Positions 1 to 8,162 of a stretch of 64,000 bases of DNA are shown piece after piece. Made by a program: the position numbers and the translations under genes. The DNA comes from Cocleimonas flava. GTDB lineage: Bacteria > Pseudomonadota > Gammaproteobacteria > Thiotrichales > Thiotrichaceae. Positions within the stretch are counted from its first letter, which is position 1, and each line of letters opens with the position of its first letter. The notes under the pieces are model-generated. The model searched no databases. It was not told where the DNA came from and was given only the letters and a program-made list of their open reading frames with translations. Location: NCBI RefSeq assembly GCF_004339015.1, contig NZ_SMFQ01000005.1, positions 558,001 to 622,000 of the forward strand, given 5' to 3'.

Positions 1-390
1 TACTGGAGCAATAGCTTTACAACTACCAGAAGAGATGTAACCAATAACTGCATCTACTTCGTCTTTTTGAACCAATTTTTTATAATCAGCTACTTTCTGT
101 TTACTGTTCTCATCAACAAAAATCGGAGCTATTTGCGCGCCGGCTAATCCAACAGATGAATACGCACCAGGTAATTGCCCTTTATTAATCGCATCAATCA
201 AAAGCTCTGCCGCATTACGAGCTGGAATACCAAAAGGTCCCGCAGCACCCCCAGATAAAAATGTAACTACGCCCAGCTTTACTTCTTTTTTATCTTCCGC
301 CACAGCCGAAGATGAGAATGCAGATACTACAAAAGCCGACGCCATCACTGAGGCAAGCAATCCTTTTTTTAACAATCTATCTTGAAACAT
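1..390 (-). CDS. Branched-chain/amide-type ABC transporter periplasmic binding protein, N-terminal part
   Basis: The first 130 codons are seen; the gene runs off the window start. An N-terminal signal peptide (MFQDRLLKKG start, hydrophobic core, cleavage likely after SAVA) is followed by VKLGVVTFLSGGAAGPFG, typical of the start of Peripla_BP_6 (LivJ/urea-type) binding proteins, then a stretch ending VIGYISSGSCKAIAPV that fits the ligand pocket of this fold. A perfect Shine-Dalgarno AGGAGGAGTT abuts the ATG. It should capture an amino acid, amide or similar solute for an ABC importer encoded beyond the window. A sigma-54 promoter and paired palindromes lie upstream, so the two-component system at 2.0-5.1 kb is its likely activator. 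The ligand cannot be told from this fragment. Confidence 0.88.
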   Translation of the reverse strand, partial: MFQDRLLKKGLLASVMASAFVVSAFSSSAVAEDKKEVKLGVVTFLSGGAAGPFGIPARNAAELLIDAINKGQLPGAYSSVGLAGAQIAPIFVDENSKQKVADYKKLVQKDEVDAVIGYISSGSCKAIAPV

Positions 391-460
391 AACTCCTCCT
401 AAAAAAATCATTTAATTTCCAAGCAACAAGAAAATATTCTGTTATTGCTGCCAACTAGGA

Positions 461-477
461 TTGCAACAAGTGTGCCA
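461..477 (-). promoter_or_regulatory. Sigma-54 (-24/-12) promoter
   Basis: On the minus strand the site reads TGGCACACTTGTTGCAA. It has the invariant GG-N10-GC spacing and matches the sigma-54 consensus (TGGCAC-N5-TTGCA) at every key position. It lies about 75 bases upstream of the ATG at 390 and downstream of two palindromes suited to an NtrC-type activator. The response regulator at 2.0-3.4 kb carries the sigma-54 contacting motif, which makes the assignment coherent. Confidence 0.85.
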
Positions 478-530
478 AAAGAATAAGTCGTTGATTAATA
501 TAGATATTGTTTTTTATGGCGTGTTATTTT

Positions 531-577
531 GATCGGATAGCGCTCGATCAAAAACGATCACTTGGCGGATACCGCTC
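531..577. promoter_or_regulatory. Paired activator palindromes (candidate UAS for the NtrC-type regulator)
   Basis: Two 15-bp sites, GATCGGATAGCGCTC (531-545) and TGGCGGATACCGCTC (563-577), resemble the cleaner palindromes GAGCG-N5-CGCTC found before the kinase gene (5108-5122 and 5178-5192). Their centres are 32 bp apart, about three helical turns, and 60-110 bp upstream of the sigma-54 promoter, the usual place for enhancer sites. The binding protein is inferred from context. Confidence 0.7.
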
Positions 578-610
578 ATTTAGATTATTTAATAAATAAA
601 ATTAGAATCA

Positions 611-652
611 AAAAAGGCCGCTCAGAAAAACGTGATCTGAGCAGCCTTTTTT
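611..652 (-). terminator. Intrinsic terminator, bidirectional
   Basis: An inverted repeat with arms AGGCCGCTCAGA and TCTGAGCAGCCT (one mismatch) is flanked by A and T runs on both sides. It sits downstream of the kinase/regulator/binding-protein operon, which ends at 820, and separates it from the sigma-54 unit. Confidence 0.8.
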
Positions 653-819
653 GTTATTTTTCTTCGAAAGAAAATAGGTCTTTTAAGCAATTTTTTGAGA
701 CAGCAATGTAGTTAGATGTATTGAGTCATCCAGAGAAATAAATATTGAGTTAAAAAATAAAAGGAAATGTAAAAAGAAATATAAGAAAACTCTCCAAATA
801 AGAAATATATTGGACAAAA

Positions 820-2049
820 TTATTCGGGCATAAATACAAACCAGTCCCCTAATAGAACTTTCGCTGGTGCGTAATCATTATTCAGAATGGTTTTTCCAAT
901 AGCTTGCGCTTGCATCATTTGGTGAGTTTTGGGATCCATTTTTGAAGAGAACCCCTTTGGGTCTTCTGGCAAATTCACTACTAAATTTTCCAACGCAAGT
1001 TGCAGTGCTTTTTTATCTTTAACGCCTTTAGCAATGCGTAACGCTTCACCAATAGCAATAATTCCGGCATAAGCACCTTCCGCAGCGTAGCTAGGAAATC
1101 GACCAGCCCTTTCATAAAAACCATTAACAAAATCACGATTTGCTTTTGTTTCTGGCCAGTTAACGTGATGCCTTGCAGATAAGATGATACCAAGAGGCAT
1201 CTCATCTCCCATCTCAGCCAACGTTTCATAATTGCCACCAGTATCAAAGTTCATCACCTGAGATTGATCAAATAAACCCAATGGTTTTGCTTGCTTGATA
1301 AACGTAACAAAGTCTTGCCCCCAATGCCCATTGATAACGATATCGGGCTTACTTCTATTGATTTCATGGATATAAATAGAATAGTCGGTTTCAAATAATT
1401 TCGGCCAGAACTCACCCACCACTTCAAAATTAAACCTCTGCTCTTTTAGAAAAAAGCGCAAATCATCCCACGCCTGATAGCCATATTCATAATCAGGGCC
1501 AATGAATGCTATTTTCAGCTTCTTTTTGGTCTTGAAGTTGCTTTGAATGTATTTAGCACCGGCTCGCATAGACTGCCGTGTGCCGTTATTCACCCTAAAA
1601 TAATAAGGATGTAACGATTCATTAATCAAACTAGGAGAAGCATGATCAGTACCGATAAAGAACACCTTATTTTCTCGTGAAATATCTGTCACAGCCAATG
1701 CTATTTGCGAACTAACTACCCCACAGAGGAAATCAACCTTGTCCTTATTAATAAAGTTACGTGCAATCTGTACTGCTCGATGTGACTTTGATCGTGTATC
1801 ACCAAATAAAACATCGATATCAGGGTAGTCATATTTTTTAGAGCTTTTAAGGTCAGCCAATGCCATTTTAATTGCAATAAGACTATCTCGGCCATACAAC
1901 CCACCGGGACCAGCCAAAGGAAACATACACCCAACCTTTACAGTCTCTTTATCCAAAGGGGAAGCTTCTGCTGAATAAACGGGGTTGAATATCCCAAGTA
2001 TTGTTACTGAGATGATAAGTAAAAAAATATGCGCTACTTTTCTTTTCAT
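820..2049 (-). CDS. Periplasmic binding protein of the Peripla_BP_6 family, co-sensor candidate
   Basis: The 409-residue protein has a signal peptide (hydrophobic core around residues 8-24) followed by VKVGCMFPLAGPGGLYGRD, the typical first strand and ligand loop of amide/branched-chain-amino-acid binding proteins. Later segments (FLCGVVSSQIALAVTD, FIGTDHASPSLI, YFRVNNGTRQS) follow the same fold. The gene starts one base after the response-regulator stop, so it is the third gene of the kinase operon. There are no permease or ATPase genes next to it, so it probably does not feed a transporter. It more likely presents ligand to the periplasmic domain of the kinase, as inferred from operon structure. 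It could alternatively serve the ABC system starting at 390. Confidence 0.85.
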   Translation of the reverse strand: MKRKVAHIFLLIISVTILGIFNPVYSAEASPLDKETVKVGCMFPLAGPGGLYGRDSLIAIKMALADLKSSKKYDYPDIDVLFGDTRSKSHRAVQIARNFINKDKVDFLCGVVSSQIALAVTDISRENKVFFIGTDHASPSLINESLHPYYFRVNNGTRQSMRAGAKYIQSNFKTKKKLKIAFIGPDYEYGYQAWDDLRFFLKEQRFNFEVVGEFWPKLFETDYSIYIHEINRSKPDIVINGHWGQDFVTFIKQAKPLGLFDQSQVMNFDTGGNYETLAEMGDEMPLGIILSARHHVNWPETKANRDFVNGFYERAGRFPSYAAEGAYAGIIAIGEALRIAKGVKDKKALQLALENLVVNLPEDPKGFSSKMDPKTHQMMQAQAIGKTILNNDYAPAKVLLGDWFVFMPE

Positions 2050-2050
2050 T

Positions 2051-3379
2051 CTACAAACCTAATCTCTGTATACGTCGTTTTAAAGCATGCCTTGATACTC
2101 CAAGCTTTTCTGCAGCCAGCCCCTTCTTGCCGTCACACTCTATCAAGGCACGTCTTACCAAATCACGCTCAGCATCATCCATCGCTTCTTTAATAGAGTC
2201 TGGTGATGTTTTTTTGATATCTTGGCGGTCTATCGGCAGCCACTCGGGTAATATTTTTTCGCCGGGGTATAAAATTGTTAAACGTTCGATAATATTTTTT
2301 AACTCTCTAATATTCCCCGGCCAATCATATTCTTCGAATATCTTTTTAATATCATCGGACATAACCAGAGGATTACAGCCTTCGCGACTCGATAAGCTTT
2401 GATTAAAAAAGCTCGTTAACAGCCAAATATCGTCCCTTTTTTGACGTAATGCAGGAATCTCAATAGGGATGACATTTAAGCGAAAATACAAATCTTTCCT
2501 GAACGTTCCGTTATCTACATTTTCTTGCAAATTCCGGTTAGTGGCAGCAATCACTCGTATATTCGCTTCTTTTTCCCTAGTGGATCCAACTGAGCGGTAT
2601 TTCCAAGACTCCAGAAAGGTCAATAATTTTGCCTGTAACAATAGCGGCATTTCGCCTATTTCATCCAGGAATAAAGTGCCATTTTCAGCAACTTCAACTA
2701 ATCCCGCTCGATTCGAATCGGCACCTGTATACGCCCCTTTTTCAACACCAAATAGCTCTGCTTCAATCAGATGCTCAGGTAAAGATGAGCAATTAATTTC
2801 AACAAATGGAGCATCCTTATTGCCTGACTTATTATGAATTTCTTTAGCGACTAATGTTTTGCCTACACCTGTTTCTCCAAACAGCAACACTGTTTTCGCT
2901 TTACTCTTGGCCACTATTTCCAGATTCGTGAGTAGGTCAAGCATGATAGGACTTTCACCGATTAAACTAGCCGAAGTAGTAGACTTTTTCCGATGATATA
3001 AAACTTCTTTTTTTAATCTCTTTTGCGTCAACGTGTTGTTGATTAATAAAACCAACTCTTCCACATCAAAAGGTTTAGATAGGTAGTCAACCGCACCCAG
3101 CTTCATTGCACTTACTGCATCTTTTGTCTGACCATGCGCTGAAATCATGATGACAGAAACATCAGGATTGATTTTTAGCATCTGCTCCAAAACTTCTAAA
3201 CCAGACATATCAGGTAATTTAAGGTCTAATAAAATGATATCTGGTTTTTCGGATTGGACCATTGATAGCCCTGATTCACCATCATAGGCTTCGACACAAT
3301 CTATATTTGATTGCCTCAGTGTGAATGACAATGATTTGGCAAGCTGCACTTCATCATCGATGATCAAACATCTAATCAT
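2051..3379 (-). CDS. NtrC-family sigma-54-dependent response regulator
   Basis: Three domains are visible: a receiver (residues 1-120, acidic pair DDE near the start, phospho-acceptor Asp in ILLDLKLPD, Lys in LSKPF), an AAA+ ATPase (about 135-370, Walker A GETGVGKT, sigma-54 contact motif GAYTGA instead of the commoner GAFTGA, Walker B GTLFLDEIGEM), and a C-terminal Fis-type helix-turn-helix (GLAAEKLGVSRHALKRRI). The ATG at 3379 overlaps the kinase stop; an in-frame GTG nine bases upstream is possible. Likely target sites are the GAGCG-N5-CGCTC palindromes at 531-577 and 5108-5192, and the sigma-54 promoter at 461-477 is a probable regulated promoter. Confidence 0.93.
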   Translation of the reverse strand: MIRCLIIDDEVQLAKSLSFTLRQSNIDCVEAYDGESGLSMVQSEKPDIILLDLKLPDMSGLEVLEQMLKINPDVSVIMISAHGQTKDAVSAMKLGAVDYLSKPFDVEELVLLINNTLTQKRLKKEVLYHRKKSTTSASLIGESPIMLDLLTNLEIVAKSKAKTVLLFGETGVGKTLVAKEIHNKSGNKDAPFVEINCSSLPEHLIEAELFGVEKGAYTGADSNRAGLVEVAENGTLFLDEIGEMPLLLQAKLLTFLESWKYRSVGSTREKEANIRVIAATNRNLQENVDNGTFRKDLYFRLNVIPIEIPALRQKRDDIWLLTSFFNQSLSSREGCNPLVMSDDIKKIFEEYDWPGNIRELKNIIERLTILYPGEKILPEWLPIDRQDIKKTSPDSIKEAMDDAERDLVRRALIECDGKKGLAAEKLGVSRHALKRRIQRLGL

Positions 3380-5057
3380 AATTGACACTCTCTTCTATAT
3401 TTCTTTCTGTATTTTCTGTCACGGGAAATTTGATTTTAACTGACGTACCTTCACCGACAGTACTGTCAATATCAAGCACACCATCGTTAGTTTTAACGAG
3501 CTGAACACATATAGCCAACCCCAGCCCAGTACCACCTGCCTTGGTCGTAAAGAAAGGTTGTTTCACTTTATCCAGATCTTCCGCTTTTATACCGTGCCCC
3601 GTATCAGTCACGGTAATCTCAGCGACGCGATTATTTTGTACGGCCTTCAACCTTAAATGACCGCCGTCAGGCATTGATTTCAAAGCATTCAAAATAATAT
3701 TCATTAGAATTTGACGAATTTGCCCAGGATCTACATGAATCTCAAGGGATCGCTGACCGAGCAGACTAATTTCAACACCCGCCTCTAAAGCAGTTGCAGA
3801 AACCAGAACCTGAACATGTTTAAAAATATCTCGAATGACGACATGCTCTTTCTTTGGCTCTCTAGGCCGCGCATAATTCATGAACTCTTCAACAATTGCA
3901 TCGGTACGATTTATTTCATTATCGATCGCTTCCAGCATATTTTTGCGTTCAGGGTCTTTTTCAGAACAAATCAAACCATGAACGGTTGTGCTAATAGTTG
4001 CCAGTGGGTTACGAATTTCATGGGCAATACCAGTAGCAAGGTTTCCCAAAGCCGCGCGCCTTTCAACATCGACTCTTGACGTTACCATTGCACTTAGTTG
4101 CTCGCTCATATTGTTAAAAGAACGAGCCAAGATGCCTAATTCTCCGGGGATATTACCATCGACACGAACACCAAAATCACCTCTGGCTATGGCTCTTGCA
4201 CCTTTAATGAGTGGTGCTATGATGCGAGTCAATCGTTGCGACATGTTATAAAACAGCCACATCACAAAAAGACCAGATAGGATAACCAGAAAAAGCAACC
4301 AATAGCGGATTCCCGGATTTGAAATTTGCGGACCGTTTTGTTTGAGCCCAATCGACCAACCGGGCAAAAATGAATAAGGTTTGGTAAATAGCTTACTTTT
4401 GTCTACCTTAACGCCAACCACATTTAATCTATCGCCGTTTGAAGTAATAATGACGGGTTCATACAAACCTGTTCGGTATAAAGATGTTGTTAATTCGGTT
4501 AATGACGTTAACCGTATTCTTAGCGCAATAACTCCAATAGACCTACCTTTTCGAACCATTGTCTTATAGATATAAAACCATCCTGGCTTGCCTGAGGAAG
4601 GTGGAATAGGCTTGGAAATATTTACCCCATTAATTGAAGCATCTTCAAATAAAAGTTGGGCTTTTTTCTCCATTGATTTCGGCAAGGACCATTTGTAATT
4701 GCCTGCTAAATCATAAAACTCAACGCTATAGATATCAGTATCACTGGTTTGAAAGTACAAAAAGTCTAAAAGTTGTTCAGGTATTTTCTCTATTTCAGTC
4801 CCTGAAAATAACTTATCTATTCCTTGTAAATCATCAAGATCATTTAAATGTTTGATCTGAGTTGCAATAAAGCTATTGATCTTAACTACTGTCGCCTGAA
4901 TTTCACCTTCGATTTTTTCATCGATTAATCGATTATTAAGCGATGAATTGTGACTGTCGTACAAATATGCGATAACGATTAAAGGTAAAATTGAAGCTAT
5001 CAAGGAACCCCATAAATATCTTTTAACTAACGTGAGTCGCCCCCAATAAGAAACCAA
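3372..5057 (-). CDS. Membrane sensor histidine kinase (DctB/NtrB-like architecture)
   Basis: The 561-residue protein has a transmembrane helix at about 12-30, a large periplasmic sensor region (about 35-250, Cache-like in size), a second helix near 253-272, a HAMP segment, then HisKA with the phospho-acceptor His in GIAHEIRNPLA and a HATPase domain with N box (NIILNALKSMPDGG), G1 (DTGHGI) and G2 (GTGLGLAI). The start is a TTG preceded by AGAGGG at proper distance; no early ATG exists. It overlaps the regulator gene by eight bases. The partner binding protein is encoded at the end of the same operon, suggesting ligand sensing through a binding protein. Confidence 0.92.
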   Translation of the reverse strand: MVSYWGRLTLVKRYLWGSLIASILPLIVIAYLYDSHNSSLNNRLIDEKIEGEIQATVVKINSFIATQIKHLNDLDDLQGIDKLFSGTEIEKIPEQLLDFLYFQTSDTDIYSVEFYDLAGNYKWSLPKSMEKKAQLLFEDASINGVNISKPIPPSSGKPGWFYIYKTMVRKGRSIGVIALRIRLTSLTELTTSLYRTGLYEPVIITSNGDRLNVVGVKVDKSKLFTKPYSFLPGWSIGLKQNGPQISNPGIRYWLLFLVILSGLFVMWLFYNMSQRLTRIIAPLIKGARAIARGDFGVRVDGNIPGELGILARSFNNMSEQLSAMVTSRVDVERRAALGNLATGIAHEIRNPLATISTTVHGLICSEKDPERKNMLEAIDNEINRTDAIVEEFMNYARPREPKKEHVVIRDIFKHVQVLVSATALEAGVEISLLGQRSLEIHVDPGQIRQILMNIILNALKSMPDGGHLRLKAVQNNRVAEITVTDTGHGIKAEDLDKVKQPFFTTKAGGTGLGLAICVQLVKTNDGVLDIDSTVGEGTSVKIKFPVTENTERNIEESVNYD

Positions 5058-5107
5058 ATGTAATCCCTCTAATTATTATTCTAAATATTGCACAGACTAA
5101 CAGATAA

Positions 5108-5192
5108 GAGCGTATACCGCTCAAATCTTTAATTATTTAGAGTATTTATTATTTTAGATAGAGAATTTCAATGTTTTGAGCGATTATCGCTC
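5108..5192. promoter_or_regulatory. Two perfect GAGCG-N5-CGCTC palindromes before the kinase operon
   Basis: GAGCGTATACCGCTC (5108-5122) and GAGCGATTATCGCTC (5178-5192) are perfect 5-bp-arm palindromes, 70 bp centre to centre. They lie 50-135 bp upstream of the kinase start. Related sites occur before the sigma-54 promoter at 461-477. No good -24/-12 sequence was found between these sites and the kinase gene, so autoregulation may act on a sigma-70 promoter. Confidence 0.65.
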
Positions 5193-5241
5193 CTAACCAA
5201 GAGAAAACTGAATTGATAAAAAGCCTATTAAAACCACACTT

Positions 5242-6516
5242 TTAGATGATATTTTTATTCGTTAAATCATCAATTAATTTTTGTAGTTCGACAGCAGCGG
5301 TACTAGTAGCGTTTTTGCTTTTACTTTTTACCTTCTTAACACTTCGCTTCTTTTCTGGTTTTGAGTTCGAAACAATTTTAATTTTAGGATTCTTGTGTGT
5401 TGTTTTGGCCACCACCTTTGCCTTACTCATACTTTTACCAAACTCCCGCTCATAAAACGCTACTAACTCTGGATCTTTAGTATTTGAGTTCACAACAGTA
5501 GGAGCGTGTTTCGATGAGCTATTTACTTCATTACCGAACACCTGCTTATAAAATGCAACTAACTCTGGGTCTTTAGATGTTGACGTTACCTTCGCTAGTT
5601 GAACTTTTTTAGACTGGTAATTTATCTTAGATTTATTTTTAATTCTTTTTTTAGCGACTATTTGTTTTACAGCCTGTCTTGTCGTTTGTTTAGATAGGCT
5701 CTTTTTCTGCTTTCCAAAAACATCCATATAAAACGCAACCAATTGAGGATCTTTTCCTTTCAACTTAGGATTTGGCGCTTTATTTAATCCCTTTATTGCC
5801 ACTACCTGGGTAGGCGTGTATTGCTTGACCTTAGACTTTGAAGCCAGCTTAGTTAATTGAGCATTGCTAGGCGTGGGACTCTTCTGCACGACGTTCTTTG
5901 TTGATGTTTTTTTCAATGCCATTGTTGCCAATGGTGTAGGTCGTGAAGATAGTTTTTTCTTTTGGCTTTTCATGACATTTGCATAAAAGGCCATCAACGC
6001 AGCATCATTTGCATTTGCTTTAGGTGCTACAGTCTTAGTGACTGGTTTTTGTTCATGTTTAGCAATTAAACGCTTATTGTTAACTGCAACAGGTTTTGCT
6101 TTTGCCACAACAGCTTGTGTCGCTCTTGGTTTACTGAATGGCTTCACCAGAGGTTTACTCTGCGGCTTGTTCACTGCTTGCGGATGAGTTCTGGCCGGAG
6201 TCGGTTTTTGATAGGCAACTGCCTGCGACTGCTCTATTGATTCATCCGTGTAATCTTGAACCAGAATCACATTAGAATAACTGCTTCGAGAAGACGACTC
6301 ATCAATAACGATAACGTCACGCTGGTTTGAATAATCGATAGGCGCACCTTCATAAACAACAACTTCAATAGGAGCAACCCTGTACATATCTCTGGCTTGC
6401 GCATTACTGATTGTCAGCACACTTGCAAATAAAACAATACCCGGCAACAAAAGATAAGAACGTGCATGCGGAAGCTCAGCTTTTGAACTGACTGAGATAG
6501 AATCAAACTTTTTCAT
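5242..6516 (-). CDS. Unknown exported Lys/Pro/Ser-rich protein with four DPELVAFY repeats
   Basis: I do not recognise this 424-residue protein. The ATG at 6516 is preferred: TTGAGG lies nine bases upstream, and the earlier in-frame codon at 6531 is a TTG within that ribosome site. An N-terminal hydrophobic stretch (SYLLLPGIVLFASVLTI) ending at NAQA looks like a signal peptide. The rest is basic and low-complexity with four spaced repeats: NDAALMAFYANVM, KDPQLVAFYMDVFGK, KDPELVAFYKQVFGN and KDPELVAFYEREFGK, joined by Lys/Ser/Val linkers of varying length. The C-terminus is a short acidic/aliphatic helix (AAVELQKLIDDLTNK). It may bind a partner or a surface polymer through the repeats; this is inference. 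Confidence 0.75.
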   Translation of the reverse strand: MKKFDSISVSSKAELPHARSYLLLPGIVLFASVLTISNAQARDMYRVAPIEVVVYEGAPIDYSNQRDVIVIDESSSRSSYSNVILVQDYTDESIEQSQAVAYQKPTPARTHPQAVNKPQSKPLVKPFSKPRATQAVVAKAKPVAVNNKRLIAKHEQKPVTKTVAPKANANDAALMAFYANVMKSQKKKLSSRPTPLATMALKKTSTKNVVQKSPTPSNAQLTKLASKSKVKQYTPTQVVAIKGLNKAPNPKLKGKDPQLVAFYMDVFGKQKKSLSKQTTRQAVKQIVAKKRIKNKSKINYQSKKVQLAKVTSTSKDPELVAFYKQVFGNEVNSSSKHAPTVVNSNTKDPELVAFYEREFGKSMSKAKVVAKTTHKNPKIKIVSNSKPEKKRSVKKVKSKSKNATSTAAVELQKLIDDLTNKNII

Positions 6517-6930
6517 ACTTATATACCTCAAGAGACCACGTTCCAGTTTTCACCATATAGCAAAATCACAATTTTAAAAATAGTAGATTTGTACTAGAAG
6601 CAGAGGATTTAAGAGTGCATGCATTTGTAACAGGACAGCCTCTCAACAGACTATAGTTAGATGAAAATATCTACAAAATAATATAAACATCAGTCTGTTA
6701 CCTTTAGCAATTTTCATTAAGGCACCCCCCTACTTTGGAGCACTTTTTTTATAAACGACTAACAGTAAAAACACGATAAATGGAGGGATTCAATAATTCT
6801 ATAAAGAATTAAGCAAAACTGCCGTCATACTCAAACATTACGAACTAGAATCTAACAGTACTAGATTTTTTATCTAAAGATCGGTAGCTCGCTACCACCA
6901 GATTTTCTTACACATAAGCAGGTATTTAAC
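6517..6930. other. Intergenic region between divergent genes, with one C-rich repeat and a small hairpin
   Basis: This gap of about 410 bases lies between the start of the repeat protein and the start of the enolase-family gene. It contains a C-rich element (6721-6750), a short palindrome GGTAGC-TC-GCTACC (6883-6896) 35 bases before the downstream ATG, and an imperfect TCTA...TAGA dyad near 6850. No gene was found. The C-rich element faces the downstream gene, so it could act on its leader transcript. Confidence 0.5.
6721..6750 (+). repeat. C-rich terminator-like repeat, copy 1
   Basis: It reads GGCACCCCCCTACTTTGGAG followed by CAC and seven T. It is the same element found at about twelve other places in the window. 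Here it lies between two divergent gene starts, so it does not close any visible plus-strand gene. Confidence 0.75.
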
Positions 6931-8082
6931 ATGATAAACCCACACCATAAAGACCTCGATTTATCGATCACGATTAAGCAATTAGATGTTGTGATCAAAC
7001 GATTCAAGATCGAAACTCCGGTTAAAACCTCTTTTGGAACGATGACGGAAAGGCCTGCCGTTTTTGTGCGCATTCAAGATGATCAGGGTGCTTTTGGCTA
7101 TGGGGAGATTTGGTGTAATTTTCCCGCATGCGGAGCCGATCATCGCGCCAAGTTATTTGCCTCAGAAATCATACCGCGGGTTCAAGATAAACATTTCGAT
7201 TCACCCCGAGCGGCATTCGAACAGATAACAAATTCAATGCATATACTGGCACTGCAAACAGGCGAGTTTGGTCCGATAGCGCAAGCAATTTGCGGTCTGG
7301 ATATCGCAATTTGGGACCTTGTTGCAAAACGCCACAACATCGCTTTACATAATCTACTTAATGAATCGACAAATGACATTGATGTTTATGCCAGTGGTAT
7401 TAATCCCAAAAATACTGGTGAAACAGTTGCCAAGCTGCAAACGATGGGACACAGCCGTTTCAAACTGAAAATTGGGTTTGGCAAAGAAACTGATCTCAAC
7501 AACCTTCAGGATGCAAGAGACACCATGTCTGACGGTCAGGAGCTGATGGTCGATGTCAATCAAGCGTGGGATATCGAGACAGCCTTAAACGAATTACCTG
7601 ATGTTCAAGCGTTTAATCCTCGCTGGATTGAAGAACCTTTAAGAAAAGACGCACCGATAAACGACTGGATGGCTTTCAAAGAGTCCTGCACCACTAACGT
7701 TGCAGGCGGAGAAAACTTTGATGACATGCTTGAGTTTGATCAGGCAATCGATGGCAACTGGATGGATATCTTTCAACCCGATGTTTGCAAATGGGGTGGC
7801 ATCACCAAAGGCCATGAGGTTGCTGTCAAAGCCAACCAATCAGGCAAAGTCTATTGCCCGCATTCACTAGGAGGCGGTATTGCCCTTGCGGCATCAGCTC
7901 ATATTTTAGCCGCCAGCGGCTCTGGGGTTCCGGGCGTTTTAGAAGTAGACAACAATCACAATCCATTGCGTGAAGATGTCTTCCCTATCACTCCAGTCGA
8001 TGGTCAAATATCGCTCGCTGATTTACCTGGTTTAGGCGTAGAGACTGATGTTCTCGATCATTACTTTAAAAACCCAGATTAA
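6931..8082 (+). CDS. Mandelate racemase/muconate lactonizing enzyme-type enolase-superfamily protein
   Basis: The 383 residues match the superfamily: an N-terminal capping region, then a barrel with the KxK acid/base motif (FKLKIGFG), metal ligands in VDVNQAW, IEEPL and AGGENF, and a conserved late His (CPHSLGGG). Such enzymes abstract a proton alpha to a carboxylate, giving dehydration, racemisation or cycloisomerisation. The family includes sugar-acid dehydratases and mandelate racemases. The next gene is a D-2-hydroxyacid dehydrogenase about 80 bases downstream, so a hydroxy or keto acid pathway is likely. The exact substrate is unknown. GCAGGT lies before the ATG. Confidence 0.85.
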   Translation: MINPHHKDLDLSITIKQLDVVIKRFKIETPVKTSFGTMTERPAVFVRIQDDQGAFGYGEIWCNFPACGADHRAKLFASEIIPRVQDKHFDSPRAAFEQITNSMHILALQTGEFGPIAQAICGLDIAIWDLVAKRHNIALHNLLNESTNDIDVYASGINPKNTGETVAKLQTMGHSRFKLKIGFGKETDLNNLQDARDTMSDGQELMVDVNQAWDIETALNELPDVQAFNPRWIEEPLRKDAPINDWMAFKESCTTNVAGGENFDDMLEFDQAIDGNWMDIFQPDVCKWGGITKGHEVAVKANQSGKVYCPHSLGGGIALAASAHILAASGSGVPGVLEVDNNHNPLREDVFPITPVDGQISLADLPGLGVETDVLDHYFKNPD

Positions 8083-8162
8083 AACCTAAAAGCAGGAAGC
8101 AAAACTTCTATTAATCATCTATAAGACATCCATAAACGACAAAAACAGTAGCAGGAAAAACT

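Larger units (their letters stand above)
391..819. other. Intergenic region with regulatory sites only
   Basis: This 429-base gap holds the sigma-54 promoter (461-477), two activator palindromes (531-577) and a terminator (611-652). No additional gene is supported. Bases 660-815 are AT-rich without visible structure. Confidence 0.7.

Noticed and set aside
5058-5107. Possible sigma-54 promoter just before the kinase gene
   Set aside because: The best match (CTGTTAGTCTGTGCAA on the minus strand) lacks the invariant GG at -24, so it was not reported as a promoter.
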